DNA of 64,000 bases from Sphingomonas_O sp965248885 (GTDB taxonomy: Bacteria; Pseudomonadota; Alphaproteobacteria; Sphingomonadales; Sphingomonadaceae), in contig OZ252211.1 of assembly GCA_965248885.1 (NCBI GenBank), positions 2,046,001 through 2,110,000 of the forward strand, written 5' to 3'. The notes beneath the pieces were generated by a model that saw only the letters and a program-made list of their open reading frames with translations, was not told where the DNA came from and did no database searches. Shown in pieces: positions 32,066-40,520 of the stretch (position 1 is its first letter; each line of letters begins with the position of its first letter). A program made the translations under genes and the position numbers.

Positions 32066-32677
32066 ATGACGTCGATCGACCAAGCCGGGGACCAGATCGT
32101 GGCGGTCGGGCGCTGGCTCGATACGAAGGGCTGGGCACCCGCGACGGCGGGCAATTACTCGATGCGCCTCGACGACGGCAGCTTTGCGGTTACCGTATCG
32201 GGACGGCACAAGGGGCGGCTGAGCATCGACGACGTCATGCGTGTCGATGCCACGGGTACCTCGCTCGACGGCAAACGCCCGTCGGCGGAAACGCTTCTTC
32301 ACCTGCAAATTTATCGCCTGTTCGCCGACGCAGGCGCGGTGCTGCACAGCCATTCGCCCGACGCCGTCGGCCTGTCGCGCGCGGTCGCGGGCAATAGCTT
32401 CGCGCTGACCGGTCACGAGATGCTCAAGGTGCTTCCCGGCGTTGCGACGCACGCCGTCTCGGTCGCGCTGCCGATCGTCGAGAACAGCCAGGACATGACT
32501 GAGCTCGCCGCCGCGATCGAGCCTGCGCTGCTGGCACCTGGCGCTATTCCCGCTTATCTGATCCGCGGCCACGGGCTTTACGGCTGGGGATGCGACATGG
32601 CGGAGGCGGAACGCGTGATCGAGGGGATCGAATGGATGATCGCCGCCGAGCGCGCCGAGCGTGCGTTCCGCCGATGA
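32066..32677 (+). CDS. mtnB: Methylthioribulose-1-phosphate dehydratase
   Basis: Zinc-dependent aldolase-fold enzyme of methionine salvage that converts methylthioribulose-1-P to diketo-methylthiopentyl-P. The 203-residue protein has the class II aldolase signature LHSHSPDAVGLSR (H94 and H96 as zinc ligands) and a third histidine in RGHGLYGWG. It is the first gene of the mtnBD-[DUF4062]-mtnCA operon. It overlaps mtnD by four bases. Confidence 0.92.
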   Translation: MTSIDQAGDQIVAVGRWLDTKGWAPATAGNYSMRLDDGSFAVTVSGRHKGRLSIDDVMRVDATGTSLDGKRPSAETLLHLQIYRLFADAGAVLHSHSPDAVGLSRAVAGNSFALTGHEMLKVLPGVATHAVSVALPIVENSQDMTELAAAIEPALLAPGAIPAYLIRGHGLYGWGCDMAEAERVIEGIEWMIAAERAERAFRR

Positions 32678-33198
32678 GCCGCCTGCAAATCTTCGACGCC
32701 GTATCGGGCGACCTGCAAGGCGAAGCGGCCGAGGGCGACGCGATCGCTGCCGCGTTGAGGGAAATCGGCGTCGTCTTCGAACGCTGGCCGATCCGCGCGG
32801 TCGAGGGCGACGTCCTCGCCGCCTATGCCCCCGAGATCGAGCGGCTGAAGGCGCGCGGCGGCTATCGCAGCGTCGACGTCGTGTCGGTCGCGCCCGACCA
32901 CCCCGAGCGCGCGAAATTGCGGACGACCTTCCTGTCCGAACACACGCATGCCGAGGACGAAGTGCGCTTCTTCGTCGCGGGCAGCGGGCTGTTCACGCTC
33001 CATGCCGACGGGCGCGTCTGGAACCTGTTGTGCACGGCGGGCGATCTCGTCGCGGTCCCGGCGGCGATGAACCACTGGTTCGACATGGGTGCCGACCCGA
33101 GCTTCACCGCGATCCGCATGTTCGTGAACCCCGACGGCTGGGTTGCAGCCTTCACCGGCAGCGACATCGCCGATCGATTTCCGCGGTTGCCCGCTTAA
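32674..33198 (+). CDS. mtnD: Acireductone dioxygenase
   Basis: Cupin enzyme that oxidises acireductone to the keto acid precursor of methionine plus formate (Fe form) or to an off-pathway product (Ni form). The 174-residue protein carries the metal ligands in HTHAEDE (H90, H92, E96) and H134 in MNHWFDMG. The ATG overlaps the mtnB stop. It normally acts after MtnC, which in this operon lies on the far side of a foreign-looking gene. Confidence 0.92.
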   Translation: MSRLQIFDAVSGDLQGEAAEGDAIAAALREIGVVFERWPIRAVEGDVLAAYAPEIERLKARGGYRSVDVVSVAPDHPERAKLRTTFLSEHTHAEDEVRFFVAGSGLFTLHADGRVWNLLCTAGDLVAVPAAMNHWFDMGADPSFTAIRMFVNPDGWVAAFTGSDIADRFPRLPA

Positions 33199-33223
33199 CG
33201 GCTCTTCGAGTTGCAATAGCGAG

Positions 33224-33253
33224 TTGCGCATCAAGCAGCAGGATTGCTAGAAC
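33224..33253 (+). promoter_or_regulatory. Possible sigma70-type promoter of the DUF4062 gene
   Basis: TTGCGC at 33224-33229 and TAGAAC at 33248-33253, spaced 18 bp, lie 18 bp before the DUF4062 start in an AT-rich spacer. Motif matches are weak and no experimental evidence exists. Confidence 0.3.
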
Positions 33254-33271
33254 TCGGAAAAAGGCGTTCTC

Positions 33272-34261
33272 ATGGCAAAACCTCGAGTTTTCTTATCAAG
33301 CACTTATTTCGACTTGAAGGCGGTCAGAGCAGATCTCGAAGCTTTTATTCGTGATCGAGGTTTTGACCCCGTATTGCACGAGAAGGGCAATATCCCTTAT
33401 GGCAATTCGGAAGCACTCGAAAAATACTGCTATAGAGAAGTAGAAAACTGCGATATATTGATTTCCTTGATAGGTGGTCGATTTGGAAGTCAGGCCCGAG
33501 AAACTGATTATTCCATCTCGCAGATGGAACTGCGCGCAGCGCTAGATAGATCGCGACAAGTATACGTTTATGTCGAACGAACTGTCTTCCACGAATATGA
33601 CACGTTCGAGCTTAATCCTGAAGCCAAAATCGCTTGGGCCTCTGTTGATGACTCGCGAATTTTCAAGTTCCTGAAGGAAGTTCGGTCTTTAAAAAATAAT
33701 AATCCTATAGTGCCTTTCGATAACTCTCTCGATATTGTTGAAAATTTGAAAGAACAATGGGCTGGATTATTTCAACGTCTGTTATCACATCAATTTATGC
33801 ATGAGCAATCAAGCATGATCGCTGATTTGAAACAAACTATCGAGACCGCTAAAGCTCTTACCGATATCGTGTCGGCGCAGGCTGATCGGGGAGATGAAGT
33901 GGTCGCTGGAATAATTCTTGCCAATCATCCGCTTTTTGCGGCTCTTCGACGAAAAATGGCCGTCCCTTATCGATTCATAGTTGAGAGCATCGACGAACTT
34001 GGAAGATGGATGAAAGCACGAGGATTTGAAGAAGAGCCTTTTGTTGATCCTGATTTGGAGCTCGGGTGGTATAGGAACTCTAAGGGCAATACTGAGGTTG
34101 AATCGGTGACAGTTGCGCGATCCGTTTTCGATGATGAAGGCCGCTTGTCCCAGTTCAGTGATGCCGCTTGGCAGGACGGATTTGTGGTATATCAAAAACG
34201 AAAAACATCCAAACCGAAGAGTGCATTTGACGCTGACCTCGATGACGACGTACCGTTTTGA
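33272..34261 (+). CDS. DUF4062 domain protein inserted in the mtn operon
   Basis: A 329-residue protein whose first 85 residues match DUF4062, a TIR/nucleotide-hydrolase-like fold often seen in multidomain NLR-like and antiphage proteins: RVFLSSTYFDLKAVRADLE, the GNIPYGN and ENCDILISLIGGRFGSQ segments, and the downstream YSISQMELRAAL helix. The remainder is mostly helical with a charged region (EFKFLKEVRS-like) and a C-terminal domain of unknown function ending in an acidic tail. Base composition is strikingly AT-rich against the neighbours, with A/T runs near 33690. There is no partner gene; the flanking mtn genes are housekeeping. Effector activity is inferred only. Confidence 0.8.
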   Translation: MAKPRVFLSSTYFDLKAVRADLEAFIRDRGFDPVLHEKGNIPYGNSEALEKYCYREVENCDILISLIGGRFGSQARETDYSISQMELRAALDRSRQVYVYVERTVFHEYDTFELNPEAKIAWASVDDSRIFKFLKEVRSLKNNNPIVPFDNSLDIVENLKEQWAGLFQRLLSHQFMHEQSSMIADLKQTIETAKALTDIVSAQADRGDEVVAGIILANHPLFAALRRKMAVPYRFIVESIDELGRWMKARGFEEEPFVDPDLELGWYRNSKGNTEVESVTVARSVFDDEGRLSQFSDAAWQDGFVVYQKRKTSKPKSAFDADLDDDVPF

Positions 34262-34289
34262 TACGGTCTGGCCCGGCTGTGATTATCTC

Positions 34290-34910
34290 ATGACCCGCGG
34301 CATACTGACCGACATCGAAGGAACGACATCGAGCCTGTCGTTCGTCCACGACATATTATTTCCCTACGCACGAGCGCGGCTTCGCGACTGGGTCGCGGTA
34401 AATGCCGACGATCCGGTGCTCGCGCACGTGCCGGGTGCCGACAAGGCGGCGACATTGCTTGGCTGGATGGACATCGACGCAAAGGAAACCACGCTCAAGG
34501 ACATTCAGGGGCGCATCTGGGCGCAGGGCTATGCCGCGGGCGCGCTGAGGGGGCACGTCTACCCCGATGCTGCCGCGGCGCTGCGCGCGTGGCACGCACG
34601 CGGGCTGACACTCGCGGTCTTTTCCTCCGGGTCGGTCGCGGCGCAAAAGCTGATCTTCGGCCATAGCGATCAGGGTGACTTGTCGCCTCTGTTCTCGGGC
34701 TGGTTCGACACCACTTCGGGGCCGAAGCGCGAGGCCGCATCGTACTCCAAGATCGCCGCCGCGCTCAGATTTGCGCCCGAAGATATCCTCTTCCTGTCCG
34801 ACGTGCGCGCCGAAACCGATGCCGCCAAAGGCGCGGGGATGGCCGCGCTGCTGATCGACCGCGCGCAGGGACAGGGCGATATCGCATCGTTCGCCGAGAT
34901 CGCGCCATGA
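34290..34910 (+). CDS. mtnC: Enolase-phosphatase E1
   Basis: Bifunctional HAD enzyme of methionine salvage that enolises and dephosphorylates the diketo intermediate to acireductone. The 206-residue protein starts with the motif LTDIEGTTSSLSFVHDILFPYA (nucleophile D8, general acid E10), and has the FSSGSVAAQKLIFGHS and SDVRAETDAAKGAGM segments. Its start follows the AT-rich insert after 28 bp and has only a weak ribosome-binding site. The stop overlaps the mtnA start. Confidence 0.9.
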   Translation: MTRGILTDIEGTTSSLSFVHDILFPYARARLRDWVAVNADDPVLAHVPGADKAATLLGWMDIDAKETTLKDIQGRIWAQGYAAGALRGHVYPDAAAALRAWHARGLTLAVFSSGSVAAQKLIFGHSDQGDLSPLFSGWFDTTSGPKREAASYSKIAAALRFAPEDILFLSDVRAETDAAKGAGMAALLIDRAQGQGDIASFAEIAP

Positions 34911-35941
34911 AGCTTGCGGGCGAGGCAACGCGCTCGATCAGGCGGACCACCGACGGGCGCGGCGTATGCATCCTCGACCAGCGCCGCCTGCCGTGGGCGA
35001 TCGAATGGGTCGAGCTGCGGTCGGCCGGGCAGGCGGCGCGCGCGATCCGTGAGATGTGGACGCGCGGTGCACCGCTGATCGGGGCGACCGCCGCCTATGG
35101 GCTGGCAATGGCGCTCGCCGAGGATCCTTCCGACGCGGGGCTTGCGCGCGCCGATGCGATGCTCGCCGCGACGCGCCCGACCGCGGTCAACCTGCGCTGG
35201 GCACTCGACCGCATCGGCGAGACTGTGCGCCCCCTGCCCCCGGTCGAGCGCGCCGCGGCCGCCTATGCGCGCGCCGACGCGATCTGCGACGAAGAGGTCG
35301 TGACCAACCGCGCGATCGGCACGCACGGGCTCGCGTTGCTCGAGCAGCTTCAAGCGTCGAAGGGCGCAGCCACGCTCAACCTGCTGACACATTGCAACGC
35401 CGGCTGGCTCGCCACGGTCGACTACGGCACCGCGACCGCGCCGATGTATCTCGCGCACGACGCCGGGCTGCCGCTGCACGTCTGGGTCGACGAGACACGC
35501 CCGCGCAACCAGGGCGCGCTGCTGACGGCGTTCGAGCTTGCCGAACACGGCGTGCCGCACACATTGATCGCCGACAGTGCCGGCGGGCATCTGATGATGA
35601 ACGGGCAGGTCGATGCGATCATCGTCGGCACCGACCGCGTCACCGCCAACGGCGACGTCGTCAACAAGATCGGAACCTATCTGAAGGCGCTCGCCGCGCA
35701 CGACAATGGCGTGCCCTTCTACGTCGCGCTGCCGCACACGACGTTCGACGCGGCGACCGCGACGGGTGCCGACGTGCCGATCGAACTGCGCGATCCCGAT
35801 GAAGTCGCCTTCGTCGAAGGGCAAGGCGGGCGCATCCGCGTGACGCAATCGGCGGCAGCGAACCCGGCATTCGACGTGACGCCTGCGCGACTGGTCACCG
35901 GCTACATCACCGAGCGCGGCGTGCTCGACCGGATCGGCTAG
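34907..35941 (+). CDS. mtnA: Methylthioribose-1-phosphate isomerase
   Basis: Aldose-ketose isomerase of the eIF-2B-alpha fold, converting methylthioribose-1-P to methylthioribulose-1-P. The 344-residue protein has the motif LTHCNAGWLA with the catalytic cysteine and GTDRVTANGDVVNKIGTY with the catalytic aspartate. It is the last gene of the mtn operon, overlapping mtnC by four bases and ending in a four-base overlap with the convergent EVE gene. No mtnK, mtnN or mtnP is nearby. Confidence 0.93.
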   Translation: MKLAGEATRSIRRTTDGRGVCILDQRRLPWAIEWVELRSAGQAARAIREMWTRGAPLIGATAAYGLAMALAEDPSDAGLARADAMLAATRPTAVNLRWALDRIGETVRPLPPVERAAAAYARADAICDEEVVTNRAIGTHGLALLEQLQASKGAATLNLLTHCNAGWLATVDYGTATAPMYLAHDAGLPLHVWVDETRPRNQGALLTAFELAEHGVPHTLIADSAGGHLMMNGQVDAIIVGTDRVTANGDVVNKIGTYLKALAAHDNGVPFYVALPHTTFDAATATGADVPIELRDPDEVAFVEGQGGRIRVTQSAAANPAFDVTPARLVTGYITERGVLDRIG

Positions 35942-36345
35942 AGTTCCGCCATTTCCGTCAGCCTGGTCCAGTGCGCGTCAGTCAGAGGCACGACCGACAG
36001 CCGAAACTGGCGGAACAACGCCAGATCGGCCAGCAGCGGCTCGGCCTTCATTGCAGCGAGCGTGACGGGACGGGGCAGCGGCATGACCGGCGCCACGTCG
36101 ACCGCGACGAACTTGCCCTTGGGGTCGCTGGCGTCGGGGTGCGCGGGGCCGACGATTTCCATGATCCCGACCGCCGCCAGCCCCTCGTTCGAATGATAAA
36201 AGAGCGCGCGGTCGCCGACCTGCATCTCGCGCAGCCAGATCGCAACCTGATGGTTGCGGATGCCGTCCCATACGGTCCGGCCATCGCGGACGAGGTCGTC
36301 CCAGCTGTATTTGTTCGGTTCCGATTTCATCAGCCAATAGCGCAT
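35938..36345 (-). CDS. EVE-domain protein
   Basis: A 135-residue protein consisting of one EVE (PUA-like) domain, thought to recognise modified bases and found widely in bacteria. The start MRYWLMKSEPNKYSWDDL and the WDGIRNHQVAIWLREMQVGDRALFYHSNEG stretch are characteristic, as is the KGKFVAVDVAPVMPLPRPV segment. The EVE domain is also present in some restriction enzymes, but this one is solitary. It is convergent with mtnA and divergent from the small ORF upstream of DUF427. Confidence 0.88.
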   Translation of the reverse strand: MRYWLMKSEPNKYSWDDLVRDGRTVWDGIRNHQVAIWLREMQVGDRALFYHSNEGLAAVGIMEIVGPAHPDASDPKGKFVAVDVAPVMPLPRPVTLAAMKAEPLLADLALFRQFRLSVVPLTDAHWTRLTEMAEL

Positions 36346-36391
36346 CGCAGGGCCTTGCCAGCGGCACGGGGCACGAGCAAGACGCGGGGGC

Positions 36392-36523
36392 ATGCGTCGG
36401 CTGATCGAGTCCGGCGAAATCTTCGGCGAAATCGATCCCGCCGCGACGATGCTGGTTGTGGCGGGCCCGCCGCATCCCGACATGAAGATCGAAATCGAAG
36501 TCACCACGTTCGAAGGAGGCTGA
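36392..36523 (+). CDS. Small uncharacterised ORF upstream of DUF427
   Basis: Reading frame of 43 codons found directly in the sequence. It starts MRRLIESGEIFGEIDP and contains PAATMLVVAGPP and KIEIEVTTFEGG. Its stop lies one base before the TTG start of the DUF427 gene. The end faintly resembles the C-terminal strand of Rid-family proteins, so it could be a remnant; this is weak. No good ribosome-binding site precedes the ATG. Confidence 0.4.
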   Translation: MRRLIESGEIFGEIDPAATMLVVAGPPHPDMKIEIEVTTFEGG

Positions 36524-36524
36524 G

Positions 36525-36806
36525 TTGGTCAAGGCAGTTTGGAACGGCGCGACGATCGCCGAAAGCGACGCGACGGTCGTGGTCGAGGGTAATCATTATT
36601 TCCCGCGCGACAGTGTCGATGCGTCGGTGCTGCGCGACAGCGCGACCACCAGCGGCTGCCCGTGGAAGGGCACGGCGCATTATCACTCGCTCGTGGTGGA
36701 CGGTGCCGAGAACAAGGATGCCGCCTGGTATTACGCCGATCCAAAGCCCGCCGCCGCCGAAATCAAAGACCGGATCGCGTTCTGGAAGGGCGTAAAGGTC
36801 GGTTGA
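36525..36806 (+). CDS. DUF427 domain protein
   Basis: A 93-residue soluble protein of the DUF427 family. It has the conserved LRDSATTSGCPWKGTAHYHS motif with a cysteine, and the W-Y-Y-A-D-P-K-P segment of the family. Function unknown. The TTG start follows GAAGGAGG six bases away, a strong ribosome-binding site. It lies beside an EVE gene and a toxin-antitoxin locus. Confidence 0.85.
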   Translation: MVKAVWNGATIAESDATVVVEGNHYFPRDSVDASVLRDSATTSGCPWKGTAHYHSLVVDGAENKDAAWYYADPKPAAAEIKDRIAFWKGVKVG

Positions 36807-36840
36807 CCGGTCTGCTTGGCCAAACTAGCTCGGTCAAGTC

Positions 36841-37143
36841 ATGACGCTCCAGTTCAACATCGGCGAAGCCAAGGACCGGCTGTCGCAACTGGTCGCCGCC
36901 GCCAAGCGCGGCGAGGACGTCATGATCGCGCGCGCGGGCCATCCCGAGGTGCGGTTGGTTCCCGTCCAGCTCGACACCGATAAACTCGATATCGCCGCAC
37001 GGAGGCGGGTGGCCTTCGGCAGCGTGAAGGCTGTGCCTGATGGGCAGGAAGGCGATATATTCGAATCGATGAGCGAAGATGAGTTGGCGCCTTGGTACGA
37101 TGGTCCGTTGCTTTCGACGGCAAGCGAAGACCGACTTGCCTGA
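36841..37143 (+). CDS. Antitoxin of the Phd/YefM type
   Basis: A 100-residue protein with the Phd/YefM N-terminal fold: FNIGEAKDRLSQLVAAAKRGEDVMIARAGHPEVRLVPV. The C-terminal part would neutralise a PIN toxin (SMSEDELAPWYDG motif) and it continues with an unusual PLLSTASEDRLA tail. It precedes a frameshifted VapC-like gene by 40 bp; normally the two overlap or are adjacent. Confidence 0.85.
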   Translation: MTLQFNIGEAKDRLSQLVAAAKRGEDVMIARAGHPEVRLVPVQLDTDKLDIAARRRVAFGSVKAVPDGQEGDIFESMSEDELAPWYDGPLLSTASEDRLA

Positions 37144-37182
37144 GTTGCGGTTGCCGAGTCTGTTGCGGTAGCCATCGGCCGC

Positions 37183-37556
37183 ATGCGACCTCTCCTCGAC
37201 ACGCACGCCTTCCTCTGGTTCGTGCGCGGCGACCGCAGGATGAGCCGTCGCGCCTTCGACGCCATCTGCAGCCCCGAAAATGATATCTTTCTGAGCGTGG
37301 TCAGCCGCTGGGAGATCGCGCTCAGCAGCACAAGCCCGAATTTGCGGTCGAGGAGCCGTTCGAAATCGTCTTTGCGCGCACGACCTTCTTACCGCTCGAC
37401 CTCGCATTCGACGTCCCGAAAATAGTCGGAGGGCTCCCAATGCACCACAAGGATCCGTTCGACCGGATCATCGTCGCACAGACGCTGGCGGTCGGCATGG
37501 TGCTCGTTACAAGCGATAACGCGATCATGAAGTACGACGTTCCGATCTTCTGGTAA
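37183..37556 (+). pseudogene. Frameshifted VapC-type PIN-domain toxin
   Basis: The N-terminal 46 codons encode RPLLDTHAFLWFVRGDRRMSRRAF and SVVSRWEIAL in one frame. From about 37329 the same protein continues in another frame as HKPEFAVEEPFEIVFARTTF, then HHKDPFDRIIVAQTLA and TSDNAIMKYDV to a TAA at 37554-37556. All four acidic PIN residues are recognisable over the two parts (D in LLDTHAF, E in RWEIA, D in DPFDRI, D in TSDN). A single missing base after CTCAGCAG would explain the break. In its present form the gene would end early as an unrelated tail. It lies directly behind an antitoxin gene. A sequencing error is the alternative. Confidence 0.85.
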
Positions 37557-37565
37557 GGCACGCGC

Positions 37566-38426
37566 ATGTCCACCACCTTCACCCTCGACACCTCGACCAG
37601 CCGCGCGAACCCTACCCCTGCGCCGATGAAGCGGCTGACGGTGCCGAGCATCCGCAAGCGGAAAGGTGCAGAGCCGCTCGTGATGCTCACCGCCTACACC
37701 GTGCGCATGGCACAGCTGCTCGACCCGCATTGCGATATGCTGCTGGTCGGCGATTCGCTGGGGCAGGTGATTTATGGCCTTCCCTCGACGCTGGCGGTAA
37801 CGCTTGAGATGATGTGCGCGCACGGCGCGGCGGTGGTCCGCGGCAGCTATCATGCGCTCGTCCTCGTCGACATGCCGTTCGGCAGCTACGAAGCCTCACC
37901 CGAACAGGCATTCGCGAACGCGAGCCGGATCATGGCGGAAACCGGATGCGCGGGCGTCAAGCTCGAGGGCGGACAGGCGATGGCCCCCACCATCGCGTTC
38001 CTGTCGCAGCGCGGTATTCCGGTGATGGGGCATGTCGGGCTGACGCCGCAGGCGGTCAACCAGCTCGGCGGCTACGGCGCACGCGGGCGTAGCCAGGAGG
38101 AACATGCGCGCATCCTCGACGATGCAAAGGCCGTCGCCGACGCCGGTGCCTTTGCGATGGTTATCGAGGGGGTGGTCGAGACGATCGCGACCGCCGCGAC
38201 GGCGAGCGTCGACATCCCCACGATCGGGATCGGCGCGTCGGCGCGGTGCGACGGGCAGGTGCTGGTGACCGAGGACATGATGGGCCTCTTCGAACGCACG
38301 CCGCGCTTCGTGAAGCGCTATGGAAAGATGGCCGATGAGGTGACCGACGCGGTGACCGCCTATGCCGCCGACGTGCGATCGCGCGCCTTCCCGACCCCCG
38401 ACCAGACCTACGCGCCCAAGGACTAG
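37566..38426 (+). CDS. panB: Ketopantoate hydroxymethyltransferase
   Basis: First committed enzyme of pantothenate synthesis, adding a hydroxymethyl group to ketoisovalerate. The 286-residue barrel protein has the family motifs LTAYTVRMAQLLD, LLVGDSLGQVIYG, VDMPFGSYEASPEQA, GVKLEGG and GHVGLTPQAVNQLGGY, and the catalytic glutamate region VIEGVV. The ATG at 37566 lies 9 bp after the broken toxin gene. panC and panD are not in the window. Confidence 0.93.
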   Translation: MSTTFTLDTSTSRANPTPAPMKRLTVPSIRKRKGAEPLVMLTAYTVRMAQLLDPHCDMLLVGDSLGQVIYGLPSTLAVTLEMMCAHGAAVVRGSYHALVLVDMPFGSYEASPEQAFANASRIMAETGCAGVKLEGGQAMAPTIAFLSQRGIPVMGHVGLTPQAVNQLGGYGARGRSQEEHARILDDAKAVADAGAFAMVIEGVVETIATAATASVDIPTIGIGASARCDGQVLVTEDMMGLFERTPRFVKRYGKMADEVTDAVTAYAADVRSRAFPTPDQTYAPKD

Positions 38427-38481
38427 CCGCCGCGCGCCCGCGCCGCTAAGGCCCTTGCTCTTTGCCCGCCCGGAGGATGAT

Positions 38482-39189
38482 TTGGCGCTGACGCCGCAAA
38501 ATAGCGAAGCTTTCCTGCGCGAAGTCGACGAGGAATTGCGCCGCGACCAGGCGGTCCGCCTGTGGAAGCGCTGGGGTAAGGTCGCGCTCGTCGCGCTTGT
38601 CGTCGGGCTTCTCGTGCTGGCGGGTTGGCTCTGGTGGAGGAGTGACCGCGCGGCAAAGGCCGGAGTGGAGGGTGAAAATCTGTCGACGGCAATCGCCGAC
38701 CTGGCGGAGGGCAAGGATGCGAGCGCGGTCGCCAAGCTGACGCCGATCGCGCAATCGAAGGTCGACGGCTACCGCGTCGCTGCGCAACTCGCGCTGGCCG
38801 ACGTCAAGCTTGGCAAGGACGATACCAAGGGCGCGGCGGCTGGCTACGCTGCGATCGCAAACGACGCGCAGCTCGCGCAGCCGTACCGCGATCTCGCAAC
38901 CATACGCGAGGTCGCCGCGCGCTACGACAGCATGAAACCCGAGGAGGTCGTTGCACGGCTGCGTCCGCTCGCGGTCACGGGCAATCCATGGTTCGGCAGC
39001 GCGGGCGAAATGACCGCGATCGCCTATCTGCGGATGAATCGCCCGGCTGTCGCGGGGCAGATGCTCGCGGCGCTGGCCAAGGACGAAACCGTGCCCGAAA
39101 CGGTACGTTCGCGCAGCGTTCAGCTGGCAGGGGTATTGGGCGTGGACACGGGCGGACTCGCACCGGCAACCGCGAGGGGCAGGAATTAA
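38482..39189 (+). CDS. Tetratricopeptide-like membrane-anchored protein (YfgM family)
   Basis: A 235-residue protein with a short cytoplasmic N terminus, one transmembrane segment (VALVALVVGLLVLAGWLW, residues 32-51) and a periplasmic helical-repeat domain of the YfgM type. YfgM is an ancillary SecYEG-PpiD partner that assists exported proteins and links to envelope stress. The TTG start at 38482 follows GGAGG five bases away. It is followed after one base by bamB and then der, the same order as yfgM-bamB-der in E. coli. Confidence 0.85.
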   Translation: MALTPQNSEAFLREVDEELRRDQAVRLWKRWGKVALVALVVGLLVLAGWLWWRSDRAAKAGVEGENLSTAIADLAEGKDASAVAKLTPIAQSKVDGYRVAAQLALADVKLGKDDTKGAAAGYAAIANDAQLAQPYRDLATIREVAARYDSMKPEEVVARLRPLAVTGNPWFGSAGEMTAIAYLRMNRPAVAGQMLAALAKDETVPETVRSRSVQLAGVLGVDTGGLAPATARGRN

Positions 39190-39190
39190 T

Positions 39191-40516
39191 ATGGTCAAGA
39201 TCAATCGCGGTACGGCTGCGCTCGCCGTCCTGCTCGCGCTCGGCGGCTGCGGAATCTTCAAGGGGGGCAAGCGCAACACCGCCGTCATCGGCGAACGCAT
39301 TCCCATTCTGACGAGCGAGAACGACGCCGCGCTCGAGCCTTCGCTCGCCGACGTGCAGGTCGTCCTGCCGCCTGCGACGGCGAACGACACATGGGGCCAG
39401 CCCGGTGGCAATGCCGCCAAGTCGATGGGGCATCTCGCGCTGGGCGCGAGTCCGACGCGGGTATGGCAGGCGCGCATTGCCGGCGTGACCAAGGCGGCAC
39501 GGCTGGGCGCGGCTCCCGTCGTTGCGGGCGGCACGCTCTATGTCATCGATACTGATGCGACCGTTCATGCGTTCGATTCGGCGACCGGTGCCAAGCGTTG
39601 GTCGGTGCGATTCGGCGACGCGAGCCGCAAGGACAGCGCGATCCTGTTCGGCGGCGGCGTCAGCGTCGAGGGCGGCTTCGTCTATGTGACCAATGGCCTC
39701 GGCGATGTCGGCGCGTTGAAGGCGAGCGACGGGAGCGTCGTCTGGAAAAAGCGCCCCGGCGGCCCGCTGCGCGGCAGCCCGACGGTCGCCAACGGCAGCA
39801 TCTATGCGATGAGCCAGGACAACCAGCTTTACGCCCTGAAGGCCGACGACGGCACGCTGCAATGGACCGAGGCCGCCGCCGTGCAGACGGCAGGCGTGTT
39901 CGGCGTCGGGGCCCCGGCTTCCGACCGCTCGACCGTGGTCGCCGGGTTTTCGTCGGGCGATCTCGCCGCCTATCGCTACGAGAACGGCCGCACCTTGTGG
40001 GGCGATGCGTTATCGCGCACCAGCATCAACACCTCGGTATCGACGTTGTCGGACATCGACGCCTCGCCGGTGATCGACCAGGGCCGCGTCTTTGCGATCG
40101 GTGAGGGCGGACGCATGGTCAGCCTCGAACTCGTCACGGGTCAGCGCATCTGGGAGCTGAACGTGGCGGGCATCGCGACGCCCTGGGTCGCGGGCGAATG
40201 GGTGTTCGTCGTCACCGACGACGCGCGCCTGCTGTGCATCGCGCGTGCGACCGGCAAGGTGCGCTGGGCCGCGCAGCTCCAGCGTTACCGCAAGGGCAAG
40301 GCCAAGAACGGACCGATCAGCTGGACCGGCCCCGTGCTCGCGGGCGACCGACTGATCGTCGCCAATTCAGAAGGGGCGATGGTCTATGTCGCGCCCGCCG
40401 ATGGCAAGACGATCGGCCAGACCGACATCGGCGCACCGGTCTTCCTTCCGCCGGTCGTCGCCAACTCGACGCTTTATGTGCTCGACAATGGCGGGCGGAT
40501 TTCGGCGTTTCGCTAA
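39191..40516 (+). CDS. bamB: Outer-membrane assembly lipoprotein BamB
   Basis: Eight-bladed beta-propeller lipoprotein of the BAM complex that assembles outer-membrane barrels. The 441-residue protein has a signal peptide with lipobox LGGC at residue 17-20, and repeated PQQ-like blades with the typical W-x-x-x-L pattern: AKRWSVRFG, VVWKKRPGG, LQWTEAAAV, GQRIWELNV. It follows the YfgM-like gene and precedes der, separated from it by a paired palindrome. Confidence 0.93.
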   Translation: MVKINRGTAALAVLLALGGCGIFKGGKRNTAVIGERIPILTSENDAALEPSLADVQVVLPPATANDTWGQPGGNAAKSMGHLALGASPTRVWQARIAGVTKAARLGAAPVVAGGTLYVIDTDATVHAFDSATGAKRWSVRFGDASRKDSAILFGGGVSVEGGFVYVTNGLGDVGALKASDGSVVWKKRPGGPLRGSPTVANGSIYAMSQDNQLYALKADDGTLQWTEAAAVQTAGVFGVGAPASDRSTVVAGFSSGDLAAYRYENGRTLWGDALSRTSINTSVSTLSDIDASPVIDQGRVFAIGEGGRMVSLELVTGQRIWELNVAGIATPWVAGEWVFVVTDDARLLCIARATGKVRWAAQLQRYRKGKAKNGPISWTGPVLAGDRLIVANSEGAMVYVAPADGKTIGQTDIGAPVFLPPVVANSTLYVLDNGGRISAFR

Positions 40517-40520
40517 GCTT

